From: Candidatus Zhuqueibacterota bacterium
GTDB lineage: Bacteria > Zhuqueibacterota > QNDG01 > JABMRT01
Length of the DNA stretch: 32,971 bases
Direction: 5' to 3'
Assembly (NCBI GenBank): GCA_013202295.1
Contig: JABMRT010000207.1
Coordinates: forward strand, 1 to 32,971
Position 1 is the stretch's first letter, and each line of letters opens with the position of its first letter. A program made the translations under genes and the position numbers. Below are positions 15,877 through 24,902 of the stretch, in pieces. The notes beneath the pieces were generated by a model. It searched no databases. It was not told the DNA's origin and was given only the letters and a program-made list of their open reading frames with translations.

Positions 15877-17895
15877 ATGAAAAAACGTCTAATAATCACA
15901 CTTTTTATTTTTCAATGGTTCACTGGATTCACACAGAATTTGGATTTGGCTGAATTCAGCCTTCAAGATCTGATTGACCAGAAAGTGACCCTGGTCTCAA
16001 AGAAAGAGGAAAAATTTATACGAGCAGCCGCGGCTGTCTTTGTATTGACGAATGAGGACATCCGGCGCTCAGGGGCAACAAGCATCCCGGAATTGCTGAG
16101 GCTGGTGCCTGGATTCCAGGTGGCAAGAATCGACGCCAACAAATGGGCCGTCAGCACTCGCGGCTTTATCGGACGTTTTTCTAACAAACTTCTGGTACTC
16201 ATTGATGGGCGATCTGTGTACTCCCCGCTGTTCTCCGGCGTCTTCTGGTCCATGCAGGACGTGATGCTGGAGGATATCGAGCGCATCGAAGTGATCCGGG
16301 GACCTGGTGCAACCCTTTGGGGAGCAAACGCGGTCAACGGAATTATCAATATTGTCACCAAGCATACAAAAGAAACTCAAGGCGGACTGATCTCCGTAGG
16401 TGTTGGTACAGAGGAACGGATCTTTGGTACTGCACGATACGGCACTGAAATCAGTAAAAATGTTTCTATCCGCGGATTCTCGAAATATATTAAACGGGAT
16501 CAATCTCTCCTTATAAATGGCGATCCGGCAGCGGATGACTGGGACATTCTACACAACGGCCTTCGTGCTGACTGGGAAAAATCACCAAACCACCTGATGA
16601 GTCTTGAGTCCGACTTTTACTGTGGCAATCTGAATCATACACTCGAGACAGTAACGCTTGATCCACCGCATATGAACAGTCGCAAGTACAACGGCGATAT
16701 GCGAGGAATGCATGTGCAATTTCATTCGCAATCTATTTTTAATAACGCATCTGTTCTCAATCTTCAAACCTATTACGATTACCTGAATCGAGACGAGGGT
16801 GTTGTCAATGGCAGTATGCGCACATTTAATATTGATTTGGATTATCTGTTTGATTGGGGACGACGCCATCAAGTCATCTGTGGTGCTGCTTTCCGTTTGA
16901 TCCGGCATGAATATGCTTACAATAATATCATGTATATCGATTCAAATGTGAGAACGCAAAATCTATACAGCGCATTTATTCAGGATGACATTCAAATATT
17001 AAAAGAACGGCTCCGTTTAACTTTAGGCAGTAAATTCGAACACTACTATTATACTGGATTCGAAATACAGCCAAACGCTCGTCTCCTTTTTACGCCCAAT
17101 ACGGTTCACACCTTCTGGACCGCTGTCTCCAAAGCCGTTCGAACGCCCTCACTCGCTGAAGTTGAAGGACGCCACCTGGCATCCATGGACGGTACAATGT
17201 TGTTTGACTTGCCGATGATTTTCGGGTATTGGGGCAATCCTGATCTTCGTTCAGAATCACTCATTGCGTATGAGATCGGTTATCGGCACTGTCCTTCGAA
17301 TCAGTTTCTTTTGGATGTGGCTGCTTTTTATAACGATTATAATCACCTGGTTTCTGGAAATATGGGCTTTATAGAAATCGATCCTTCTCCTTATCCTCAA
17401 TATTACATTTTCTATGCGACATCGGAAAATAAAATAGCCGGTCAGATCTATGGTGTTGAAACACTTCTGGATTATCAGGTAAGCAAGACCTGGAGAATAC
17501 AATGTTCTTATACGTTCTCAAAAGCAAACATGCACTATGTGAGCGGCGGTAATGGCTTGTATATCAATCAAGTGGATAATATTGAAGGGCAGATCCCCAG
17601 ACATCAGGGATTTCTGAGATCGTCAATGAATCTTTTGAAGAACATTGAGTTAGACGCATGTCTGAGGTACATGGACGAACTTCCTGAACTTTCAATCTCG
17701 GATTATTTCGACCTTGATCTTCGCTTGGGATTACAAATAAGCCGCCAATATCAATTGAGTATTATCGGGCAAAATCTGTTACATGAACATCGGCTTGAAT
17801 TTGTGCCCGAATTGAGTTATTCGAAAAACGCAATGATACAACGAGGAATCTTCGTAAAATTTAACTGGCTCTTTAACCAGACGAATCATAAATGA
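15877..17895 (+). CDS. TonB-dependent receptor (first of two paralogues)
   Basis: This outer-membrane receptor for energy-coupled uptake has 672 residues. A signal peptide (MKKRLIITLFIFQWFTGFTQ) is followed by a short conserved stretch (LAEFSLQDLIDQKVTLVSKK), the plug domain (RRSGATSIPELLRLVPGFQV, RGPGATLWGANAVNGIINIV) and a beta barrel. It has no carboxypeptidase-regulatory-like extension, unlike the receptor at 29744. The ATG at 15877 is chosen because it opens directly into the signal peptide; an ATG at 15856 would add seven residues before it. It is closely paralogous to the protein at 20945, especially in the plug. It ends in NQTNHK, not in a terminal aromatic residue. The ligand is unknown. 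Together the pair flanks a YfiR, kinase and regulator set. Confidence 0.92.
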   Translation: MKKRLIITLFIFQWFTGFTQNLDLAEFSLQDLIDQKVTLVSKKEEKFIRAAAAVFVLTNEDIRRSGATSIPELLRLVPGFQVARIDANKWAVSTRGFIGRFSNKLLVLIDGRSVYSPLFSGVFWSMQDVMLEDIERIEVIRGPGATLWGANAVNGIINIVTKHTKETQGGLISVGVGTEERIFGTARYGTEISKNVSIRGFSKYIKRDQSLLINGDPAADDWDILHNGLRADWEKSPNHLMSLESDFYCGNLNHTLETVTLDPPHMNSRKYNGDMRGMHVQFHSQSIFNNASVLNLQTYYDYLNRDEGVVNGSMRTFNIDLDYLFDWGRRHQVICGAAFRLIRHEYAYNNIMYIDSNVRTQNLYSAFIQDDIQILKERLRLTLGSKFEHYYYTGFEIQPNARLLFTPNTVHTFWTAVSKAVRTPSLAEVEGRHLASMDGTMLFDLPMIFGYWGNPDLRSESLIAYEIGYRHCPSNQFLLDVAAFYNDYNHLVSGNMGFIEIDPSPYPQYYIFYATSENKIAGQIYGVETLLDYQVSKTWRIQCSYTFSKANMHYVSGGNGLYINQVDNIEGQIPRHQGFLRSSMNLLKNIELDACLRYMDELPELSISDYFDLDLRLGLQISRQYQLSIIGQNLLHEHRLEFVPELSYSKNAMIQRGIFVKFNWLFNQTNHK

Positions 17896-18026
17896 GCCAA
17901 GTGGATGTCTTCTCATTTACAGCAACACAGTCATTGTTTTAATATGGATTTTTAACTAACACATGAGCTACATTTTTGGAATTCATATAAACGCGTATTT
18001 TATATAATGTAAAAGGATTCGCTAAA

Positions 18027-18578
18027 TTGCACATTCCGAATCTTTCGATGAGATATCGAAATATTATCATTACCCTCCTATTGATTGCCAGTCCTATCTT
18101 TCACTTTCAGGGCAACACCCTCACTGAGCATCAGGCCAGAGCAGCATACATTTACAATTTCATAAAATTTATAACATGGCCTGAACATGTATTTAAAACT
18201 GCAGACCAACCGATCTGTATTACCTTTTTTGGACATTCTGAAGTTGAAAAAGAATTCAAAGAACTAATTCAAGATCGCACAATTAATGACCGGCACATTG
18301 AAGTGAAAGTCATTTATACCAATCAAGAATTGGATTCATGTCACATCGTTTACTTAAATGACATTGAAAGGCGTTATCAGATCTCGACGATCAATGCATT
18401 GAAGAACGATCCTGTGCTGACAATCAGCAACGCTGAATATTTTACCCGAATTGGAGGAATGATTCATTTTATCATTGCCGATGACCGCCTCTGCTTTGAA
18501 ATCAACCGTTCGGCTCTGGAGGCAGTCAATCTCGAGGTCAGTGCAAAATTATTACGGGTCGCCCGGGTAGTCGAATGA
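18027..18578 (+). CDS. YfiR-family (DUF4154) periplasmic protein
   Basis: The 183-residue protein has a signal segment (IIITLLLIASPIFHF) and the DUF4154 pattern: ARAAYIYNFIKFITWPE near 38-53, a first Cys at 64 (ICITFFG), CHIVYLNDIE from Cys105, VLTISNAEYFTRIGGMIHFI at 130-149, and FEINRSALEAVNLEVSAKLL at the end. In Pseudomonas, YfiR is a periplasmic, redox-sensitive inhibitor of the diguanylate cyclase YfiN. The TTG at 18027 is used because AAAAGGA precedes it by nine bases; the ATG at 18048 lacks a ribosome site but would also give a signal peptide. The stop overlaps the kinase start by ATGA, so the two are translationally coupled, as expected for a periplasmic partner of that kinase. Confidence 0.88.
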   Translation: MHIPNLSMRYRNIIITLLLIASPIFHFQGNTLTEHQARAAYIYNFIKFITWPEHVFKTADQPICITFFGHSEVEKEFKELIQDRTINDRHIEVKVIYTNQELDSCHIVYLNDIERRYQISTINALKNDPVLTISNAEYFTRIGGMIHFIIADDRLCFEINRSALEAVNLEVSAKLLRVARVVE

Positions 18579-20119
18579 CGAACATCGTAAACATATCACT
18601 CCAGAGATTCAGAAACATATCGATCAAATACAAACTGATCGCTATGGTGCTTTCGGTGAGTGGTTGCGCTTTGATTTTTGCTTCGCTGAGTTTCCTTGTA
18701 TATGATCGGGGACAACACAGAAAGAAAATGATCCAGGATCTGAAAATTCAATCAGAGATGATTGGCAATAATTGCACAGCGGCTCTTTTGTTTAATATCC
18801 CTAATGACGCGCAGGATATCATTATAGGTATGAGAGCCAATCCTAACATTTTGTTGAGCGGTATCTATCAATCCAATGGTACCGAGTTCGCGTTATACGT
18901 TCGATCCGATTTAAATCCGAACTTGCACCTAAAGATGTTTACAAATTCCATTCATTCAATCATCCCTGGTGGATGGGTATCCAAGGAACATACACTACCA
19001 AAACAGTTGATCTCTGAAGAGAGGGCTGTCTTTTTTAACGGGCGACTACTCCTTGTTCATCCGATTGTTCTTGATCAGGAAATCATCGGTACAGTCGTCA
19101 TCGAATCAGATCTTAAAGCACTTCAGGATCGTCTCAGAAATTACATTGGTACTATGGCAACCCTAATAAGTACGGCGTTTATTTTCATCATTATTCTCAC
19201 TTCCCGATTTCAGACTTTCATTACCAAACCGATTTTTGCTTTGACTGAAACAGCAAAACGGATTTCAGAAAAAGAGGATTATTCAATCCGTGTTGATCAA
19301 AAATGCGACGATGAGCTTGGATTCCTGGTCAACCGGTTTAATGACATGCTTGCACAAATTGAAGACAGAGATATCGCGCTTCGGGAGACTTCATTCAAAC
19401 TCGAAAATCAAACAGTGAAACTTGGTGACGAGTTGATTGTCCGACAGAAAATCGAAAGTCAAATAAAAGAAAGCCTGGCAGAGAAAGAGATTCTTCTGCA
19501 AGAGATTCACCACAGAGTTAAAAATAATCTTCAAATCATTTCAAGTCTTCTTAAATTGCAAATCAGTGAAATTGATAATCTTGAAACCACCACACAGCTT
19601 CAAGATTGCCATGACCGGGTTCATTCAATGGCGTTAATTCATGAACAGCTTTACAGTTCAAAAGACTTTTCTAAAATTAATTTTAATGAGTATATTCGCA
19701 ATCTAACAAATCACTTGTTCCATATCTATCACCAACAGATTCAGAATGTAGACATCGATATTCAGATCAAAGACGTTCACATTGAGTTGAATACAGCCAT
19801 ACCATGCGGATTATTGATTAATGAATTGCTTTCAAACTCCTTAAAATACGCGTTTCCAGATCTCAAGAAAGGCCGCATTAAAATCCAATTAAATGAGGAA
19901 TCAATGCCCCCGGAGTCAACTCAAGAAATAAATTGCCGTTATCACACGTTAATAATCAGTGATAATGGAATTGGCATTCCAGAAAAGGTTAATCCGGAAA
20001 CATCTGACTCACTGGGTTTACGTCTGGTTCAGGCTCTGACCAAACAGCTACATGGCCAGATTACAATTAACCGTAAGCATGGAACAACATATACAATCAA
20101 GTTTAAGGAATTTATATAA
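18575..20119 (+). CDS. Membrane histidine kinase with CHASE8-like sensor, HAMP and HisKA_2-type core
   Basis: The 514-residue sensor kinase has a helix at about 21-43, a periplasmic region to about 188, a second helix at about 192-210, a HAMP domain at about 211-263 and a coiled stretch to 305. The H-box LLQEIHHRVKNNLQIISSLL is at 308-327 (His313 the likely acceptor), followed by NELLSNSLKYAFP at 416-428 and DNGIG at 463-467. This core is of the HisKA_2/HWE-like type. The periplasmic part has the CHASE8 pattern of YfiN (CTAALLFNIPNDAQDII, then MRANPNILLSGIYQSNGTEF), but the output is a kinase, not GGDEF. With YfiR just upstream, YfiR probably modulates kinase activity. Its partner is likely the receiver two bases downstream. 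Confidence 0.9.
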   Translation: MTNIVNISLQRFRNISIKYKLIAMVLSVSGCALIFASLSFLVYDRGQHRKKMIQDLKIQSEMIGNNCTAALLFNIPNDAQDIIIGMRANPNILLSGIYQSNGTEFALYVRSDLNPNLHLKMFTNSIHSIIPGGWVSKEHTLPKQLISEERAVFFNGRLLLVHPIVLDQEIIGTVVIESDLKALQDRLRNYIGTMATLISTAFIFIIILTSRFQTFITKPIFALTETAKRISEKEDYSIRVDQKCDDELGFLVNRFNDMLAQIEDRDIALRETSFKLENQTVKLGDELIVRQKIESQIKESLAEKEILLQEIHHRVKNNLQIISSLLKLQISEIDNLETTTQLQDCHDRVHSMALIHEQLYSSKDFSKINFNEYIRNLTNHLFHIYHQQIQNVDIDIQIKDVHIELNTAIPCGLLINELLSNSLKYAFPDLKKGRIKIQLNEESMPPESTQEINCRYHTLIISDNGIGIPEKVNPETSDSLGLRLVQALTKQLHGQITINRKHGTTYTIKFKEFI

Positions 20120-20121
20120 TT

Positions 20122-20514
20122 ATGCACGCGATTCTAACTAACGATTTAAAAATCTTGATCGTCGAAGATGAAATGATTACCGTCCTCGAAATTCAACAGT
20201 CACTCCGCCAAGGAGGATATCAAGTGGTTGGGTATGCGGATAACAGCGAAGACGCCATTCGTATGACAAGGAATAATCTCCCTGAGTTAGTCCTTATGGA
20301 TATTAAAATCTGTGGCAGTGTCGATGGGATTGATACCGCACAGAAAATCAAAGCTGAATTCGACATTCCTATCATATTCATCACAGCCAATTCAGATTAT
20401 TTACACTCAGATCGGTTGAAAGGCGTGGATCCTCACGACATTATTATCAAACCCTTTACAGACTTCGATCTGATGTCTTCCATTAACAATGCATTGCCAC
20501 ATACAATAGCATAA
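20122..20514 (+). CDS. Single-domain response regulator
   Basis: This is a stand-alone receiver of 130 residues. The acidic pocket is Glu15-Asp16 (ILIVEDE), the phosphoacceptor is Asp60 in LVLMDIKI, and the switch residues are Thr88 (FITAN) and Lys110 (IIIKPF). There is no DNA-binding or enzymatic output domain, as often seen with HisKA_2/HWE kinases. It is probably phosphorylated by the kinase two bases upstream and acts through a partner protein or as a phosphate shuttle. The downstream output is not visible in the window. Confidence 0.93.
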   Translation: MHAILTNDLKILIVEDEMITVLEIQQSLRQGGYQVVGYADNSEDAIRMTRNNLPELVLMDIKICGSVDGIDTAQKIKAEFDIPIIFITANSDYLHSDRLKGVDPHDIIIKPFTDFDLMSSINNALPHTIA

Positions 20515-20944
20515 TCTAACAATTCTTTTTTCGAGTCCCGAACTACCATTATTCTAATTTAAGTATTTGTAAAACCTTTAAATCATTTTCTTAACCAGAT
20601 GAGTTTCGAAAACTCCCAAATTGTTCGCTGTAATGCTCAATATTGGGTTAATATTCTTAACCAACTGTCTCGAATACCATGGAATCAACTTCATGGTATA
20701 TTTATTGCTTATATAATAACAGAATCATAAGGCTGGATAAATGACTTAGTTATGCATTCAAAATAAGAGTCGTTTCTTCAATTCAGCACATAATGTAATT
20801 CTGTGCATTCCATTCTGTAAGAGGATTTTTATTATATCCTTTTTTTTATCCAGCCGAAATTTACAACAGATCTGACTCGAAAGTCCCTGTGCTTGAATTT
20901 ACTCGGCCTGATGATTAATTTTCTGATCATTTATAGGTGACACG
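20515..20944 (+). other. 430-base gene-free leader before the second receptor, with nested inverted repeats
   Basis: I see no gene here. ATACCATG (20674-20681) and CATGGTAT (20692-20699) form an eight-base hairpin. GGCTGGATAAA (20731-20741) is exactly complementary to TTTATCCAGCC (20845-20855). Inside this pair are three smaller stems: GACTTA 20743-20748 with 20764-20771 (two-base bulge), GCACA 20786-20790 with TGTGC 20802-20806, and AGGAT 20822-20826 with ATCCT 20836-20840, the last followed by eight T residues. The third stem looks like a weak terminator, and the outer arm overlaps its T-run. I do not recognise a known riboswitch; the cobalamin B12-box is absent. Confidence 0.5.
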
Positions 20945-22942
20945 ATGAAACGGTTGCTGGTTTTTATATTCATAAATTTGCCAATCCTTATTCTTTTCTC
21001 ACAATCAAAAGACTTAACTGAATTGAGTTTGCAAGAGCTTTCTGCCTACGAAGTGACTCTGGTATCCAGAAAAAAAGAGACACTTTTCCAGGCAGCGGCA
21101 GCAATATATGTTATCACAGGTGAAAGCATCCGGATGTCTGGAGCGACAAGTATACCGGAAGCGCTCCGTCTTGTACCCGGCTTGCAGGTAGCCCGGATAG
21201 ATGCGAATAAATGGGCGATCACATCTCGCGGATTCATCGGTCGATTCTCGAACAAACTGCTCGTACTCATTGACGGACGTGTTATCTACAATCACCTTTT
21301 CTCCGGCGTTTTCTGGGACATGTACGATGTGATGATTGAGGACATCGATCACATCGAGGTAATTCGCGGTCCGGGTGCCACATTATGGGGCGCGAATGCA
21401 GTAAACGGAATCATCAACATCATTACCAAAACCGCTAATGCCACACAGGGAGCACTGTTAAAAGTGGGCAGTGGTACTGAGGAAAGACGTTTTGGAGTTG
21501 CCCGGTTTGGCAAAAATGTAGGATTGAAATTTCATTATCGAGGATATATAAAATACTTTGACCGCGATGCGTTCGTGGATGCAGAAGGAAATAAATCCAA
21601 GGATCGTTGGGATGTACTGCGGGGAGGAGCACGATTCGACTGGGATCCCTCCGGCCGTGACAACATTCGATGTATAACAGATATTTATTCCGGAGAGATC
21701 GGACACAACCTGGAGGGAGTTTCTCTCCAACCTCCCTATATGGAATGGCAAGCGCATCGTGGAGCGATCAGAGGATACAGCGCTCTGATGAGCTGGCAGC
21801 ATTATTTCGCGAACGCTTCGGTGTGGACGTTTACCATGAGTCATGATAACGCGCAGAGAGAAGAGGGAACGCTCGATGCGAAATTCAAATCGTCAGAAGT
21901 GGATGCAAGTTATCTTTTTGATATCGGAAATCGACAGCAAGTTATCGCCGGCATCGGATTGCGATTGTTCCAGGATCAGTATCAGAACACATTTGCCATG
22001 TCCGTTTTTCCATCAAAAAGAAATCTTCCTTTTTGGAGTGCATTCATACAGGATGAAATATTTATAGTGCCATCACGATTACGTCTCACTCTGGGCTCCA
22101 AATTTGAACATAACAGTTTTGATGGATTTGAGATCCAGCCGAATGTCCGTCTCCTCTATCTCCCGGATAATACGATCACATTTTGGGGTGCGGTCTCAAG
22201 AGCAGTACGAACACCATCCAGGGCTGAATCGGGTGGATATTATGTGGATCAGGTGATTATGGACACGACGTTCCTGCACATGCCCATCGTGATTCGCATG
22301 GAAGGAAATCCTGAATTTCGATCCGAAACACTCCTTTCTCATGAAATTGGGTGCCGCTACAGTTCAAAAGAATGGTTCTCCATAGATTTGACCGCATTTT
22401 ATAATAAATATGATTACGTATTCAGCGGTCTTTTCAACACACCTTTCAAAGAGAATGAATCAGGTTATGAATACATTGTATTCCCCATTCTGACAGACAA
22501 CAAAATTGCTGGAATCGGATATGGCTTTGAATTCAGTACCGAACTTCAGTTGACAAAATCCTGGCAGATACTTTTTGGATACGCACATATTCATATGAAT
22601 CTGCACGCCGCTCATGGTGGAATAGATGAACCCTCAGCGGATAGAACTGAGAGACAGTGCCCCATTCACAATGGTACAATTCAAATGAATTTTAATTTAT
22701 CACACTCTGTTTCTACTACCTGCGTCCTGCGTTATATGGATTATATAGAGGATGCTGACATCCCGGATTATCTGAATTTGGATCTCAATCTGCGGTTTCG
22801 TCCATATAGAAATTGTAAATTTTCTCTGGTGGGTCAGAATCTCCTGCACGACTCAATTCTGGAATATCAGCCTGAACTCGATTATACCCAGTACACTTAC
22901 ACGCAACGAGGTGTTTACTCGAGCCTAACCGTGAGTTTCTGA
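20945..22942 (+). CDS. TonB-dependent receptor (second paralogue)
   Basis: The 665-residue outer-membrane receptor has a signal peptide (MKRLLVFIFINLPILILFS), the stretch LTELSLQELSAYEVTLVSRK, a plug domain (MSGATSIPEALRLVPGLQV, RGPGATLWGANAVNGIINII) and a barrel that ends in RGVYSSLTVSF with the usual terminal Phe. Its plug is very similar to that of the receptor at 15877, including an identical RGFIGRFSNKLLVLIDGR, while the barrels diverge in loops. That suggests duplication and different ligands. TAGGTGA precedes the ATG. Transcription probably starts in the 430-base leader. A terminator lies about 95 bases after the stop. Confidence 0.92.
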   Translation: MKRLLVFIFINLPILILFSQSKDLTELSLQELSAYEVTLVSRKKETLFQAAAAIYVITGESIRMSGATSIPEALRLVPGLQVARIDANKWAITSRGFIGRFSNKLLVLIDGRVIYNHLFSGVFWDMYDVMIEDIDHIEVIRGPGATLWGANAVNGIINIITKTANATQGALLKVGSGTEERRFGVARFGKNVGLKFHYRGYIKYFDRDAFVDAEGNKSKDRWDVLRGGARFDWDPSGRDNIRCITDIYSGEIGHNLEGVSLQPPYMEWQAHRGAIRGYSALMSWQHYFANASVWTFTMSHDNAQREEGTLDAKFKSSEVDASYLFDIGNRQQVIAGIGLRLFQDQYQNTFAMSVFPSKRNLPFWSAFIQDEIFIVPSRLRLTLGSKFEHNSFDGFEIQPNVRLLYLPDNTITFWGAVSRAVRTPSRAESGGYYVDQVIMDTTFLHMPIVIRMEGNPEFRSETLLSHEIGCRYSSKEWFSIDLTAFYNKYDYVFSGLFNTPFKENESGYEYIVFPILTDNKIAGIGYGFEFSTELQLTKSWQILFGYAHIHMNLHAAHGGIDEPSADRTERQCPIHNGTIQMNFNLSHSVSTTCVLRYMDYIEDADIPDYLNLDLNLRFRPYRNCKFSLVGQNLLHDSILEYQPELDYTQYTYTQRGVYSSLTVSF

Positions 22943-23034
22943 ACCGTTTAGAATTAAAATGATAAATGTTTATCCTGAGCCATTAAACATACTCAGGATA
23001 AACTCCATCGAAGGATGATGTCATAGCTCAATAC

Positions 23035-23078
23035 AAAGAGCGATGTATCCCGGATAGTCAGGGTACATCGCTCTTTTC
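23035..23078. terminator. Bidirectional terminator between convergent genes
   Basis: AAAGAGCGATGTA plus CCC (23035-23051, one bulged T) pairs with 23061-23076 over 16 pairs around a nine-base loop, followed by TTTTC on the plus strand. On the minus strand the stem is followed by TTTGTATT. It separates the rightward receptor from the leftward GH130 gene. Confidence 0.85.
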
Positions 23079-23088
23079 TTACATAGTT

Positions 23089-23122
23089 ACCTCCGGAAAG
23101 GCTAAAGCCTCCGAAGGTTTTT
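23089..23122 (+). terminator. Second hairpin before the GH130 stop
   Basis: ACCT, CGG and AGGC pair with GCCT, CCG and AGGT across small mismatches with a TAAA loop, followed by five T residues on the plus strand. It is a backup terminator for the rightward transcript just ahead of the convergent gene's end. Confidence 0.55.
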
Positions 23123-23125
23123 CTC

Positions 23126-24103
23126 TTATGACGTCTTCTTTATTAAATCCACCAACTCATCAACCTTGGCAAAAGCCAATCCCACTACCGTATCAGCAGC
23201 ACCATAATAGACTGCAAGTTTATTGGAATCTTGATCGCAGAGGGCCGCGCATGGGAAAACCACATTTGCCACATCGCCCACACATTCATACAAAGCACGG
23301 GGGTTGAGCACATAAGGTTTCGCGCGGCCAATCACCTTCCACGGCTCGTCCAAATCGAGCAAGGCTACACCTGCACTGTAAACAAATCCATTGCAGGACT
23401 GAAGCACACCATGATAAATCATCAGCCATCCTTCTGAAGTTTCAATCGGAGCCGGTCCCCCGCCAATCTTGGTATACTGCCATGAATTTCCAACAGGCCC
23501 CATGACCCATCTGTGCTTTCCCCAATATTCAAGATCAGGACTTTGGCTTAAAAATATATCACCGAACGGCGTATGCCCACTGTCTGAAGGCCTGCTGAGT
23601 AAGACAAATTTATCATCAATCTTTCGGGGAAACAGAACACCGTTTCGGTTAAAGGGCAGAAACGCATTCTCGACCTGATGAAAGGTTTCGAAATCATCCG
23701 ACCAGGCCAGGCCAATTGTCGGGCCATGATAATAATTACACCACATCACATAATACCGGCCGTCAATGACCACCACGCGTGGATCGTATCCATACACAAA
23801 TTCACTGATTTCATCAACATCACATTGAAATTTGATGGGATTCGGTTCGATATTCCATTTTAATCCATCCTTGCTGAATCCGCGATGCAGCTGCATCTTG
23901 CGTGTCGTATCATCAATACGAAACACACCTGCAAATTCACCTTTATAAGGAATGACCGCGCTGTTAAACACACTGTTTGAGGTAGGTAGAATATCTCTGG
24001 GAATCACTGGATTATTCGAATAGCGCCACATCACTTCGCTTGATCCGGCAGGCCGGTCTTCCCACGGCAAATTGGGTATGGATTGTCCATTTACTATTTT
24101 CAT
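23126..24103 (-). CDS. GH130 family glycoside phosphorylase (mannoside-type)
   Basis: The 325-residue protein has the five-bladed propeller pattern of GH130: NPVIPRDILPTSNSVFNSAV near the N-terminus, VYGYDPRVVVIDGRYYVMWC (the Asp is the expected catalytic acid), the RN-containing segment LPFNRNGVLFPRKI, then SRPSDSGHTPFGDIF, IGGGPAPIETSEGWLMIYHG and VVFPCAALCDQDSNKLAVYYGAAD. Family members mostly phosphorolyse beta-mannosides such as mannosylglucose or mannooligosaccharides to mannose 1-phosphate. There is no signal peptide, which points to cytoplasmic phosphorolysis. The ATG follows GAGGGA. It is the last gene of the leftward run with the receptor, secreted protein, PorV-like protein and eda. 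The exact linkage specificity cannot be read from sequence. Confidence 0.88.
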   Translation of the reverse strand: MKIVNGQSIPNLPWEDRPAGSSEVMWRYSNNPVIPRDILPTSNSVFNSAVIPYKGEFAGVFRIDDTTRKMQLHRGFSKDGLKWNIEPNPIKFQCDVDEISEFVYGYDPRVVVIDGRYYVMWCNYYHGPTIGLAWSDDFETFHQVENAFLPFNRNGVLFPRKIDDKFVLLSRPSDSGHTPFGDIFLSQSPDLEYWGKHRWVMGPVGNSWQYTKIGGGPAPIETSEGWLMIYHGVLQSCNGFVYSAGVALLDLDEPWKVIGRAKPYVLNPRALYECVGDVANVVFPCAALCDQDSNKLAVYYGAADTVVGLAFAKVDELVDLIKKTS

Positions 24104-24204
24104 TGCTTCCCTCTCAATTGTTTTTTAGCCAATAATAATCGCTGGAAAGTAAATATACCAATCCCAAAGAAAGATTTCAATGTTTTTTAAGAATTGGTGA
24201 TAAA

Positions 24205-24870
24205 TTAATGTATCTGCTCTCTCGCATGTTGGATTGCCTCTTTAAAATCACGAGCTTTTTTGTTAAGTGCCTGAAAATCGTTTGCGGCGATGGCCTTTTT
24301 ATCTAAAATTGCACTACCCACACCGAGACAGAAAGCCCCTGCACTAATCCAGTCACCCGCGTTGGACGCATGGACACCACCCGTCGGCATGATGCGCAGA
24401 TGATTTAAGGGAGCCATGATGGATCTCATATATTCAGGTCCAAAGGATTCTGCGGGAAACAGCTTAATCACATCCGCGCCAGCTTCATGGGCCTGAAGCA
24501 TCTCTGTGGGAGTCATACATCCGGGCACGGCAGGGCAATCGTGTGCATGCGCCATGTGGATAATCTCCGGTTTAAAAACGGGACTTATCACATATTTAGC
24601 TCCTGCATGGATGGCCTTTTCTGCCTCATCACCATTCAGAACTGTGCCCGCTCCAATCAGAATCTTATCTCCCAATGTTTTGCACAGTTTGGAAATGGCC
24701 TCAATCGCACCTGGAGTATTCAGAGTGACTTCAATTGCTTTCATCCCGCCTTGGATTATTGCTTCAGCGATCTGGAGAATCTTGTCTGAATTTGTAAGAC
24801 GGAGAATCACAACGGCGCCACAATCCTGTATCTCGTTTAAAACTGTTTGACGTGACAAGCTTTCACCCAT
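24205..24870 (-). CDS. eda: KDPG/KHG aldolase
   Basis: The enzyme cleaves 2-keto-3-deoxy-6-phosphogluconate to pyruvate and glyceraldehyde 3-phosphate, and often also 4-hydroxy-2-oxoglutarate. The 221 residues include AIEVTLNTPGA with Glu47, ILIGAGTVLN, SPVFKPEII, VPGCMTPTEM and ADVIKLFPAESFGP with the Schiff-base Lys136, then LRIMPTGGV for phosphate binding. The ATG at 24870 gives the normal length; a GTG at 24915 would place the start inside a strong hairpin (24903-24936) and add 15 unmatched residues. It completes the uronate route whose first steps are encoded at 1591-3691, although it lies in the other leftward cluster, upstream of GH130. Confidence 0.95.
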   Translation of the reverse strand: MGESLSRQTVLNEIQDCGAVVILRLTNSDKILQIAEAIIQGGMKAIEVTLNTPGAIEAISKLCKTLGDKILIGAGTVLNGDEAEKAIHAGAKYVISPVFKPEIIHMAHAHDCPAVPGCMTPTEMLQAHEAGADVIKLFPAESFGPEYMRSIMAPLNHLRIMPTGGVHASNAGDWISAGAFCLGVGSAILDKKAIAANDFQALNKKARDFKEAIQHAREQIH

Positions 24871-24902
24871 TCTTGTTGAAGAGGAACCACATGGATAATG
24901 AA

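Noticed and set aside
18003-18008. TATAAT as a -10 box for the YfiR gene
   Set aside because: A start site just after it would fall on the ribosome binding site, and no -35 lies at the right distance.
20731-20855. Cobalamin or cyclic di-GMP riboswitch upstream of the second receptor
   Set aside because: The B12-box and the conserved cyclic di-GMP aptamer segments are absent.
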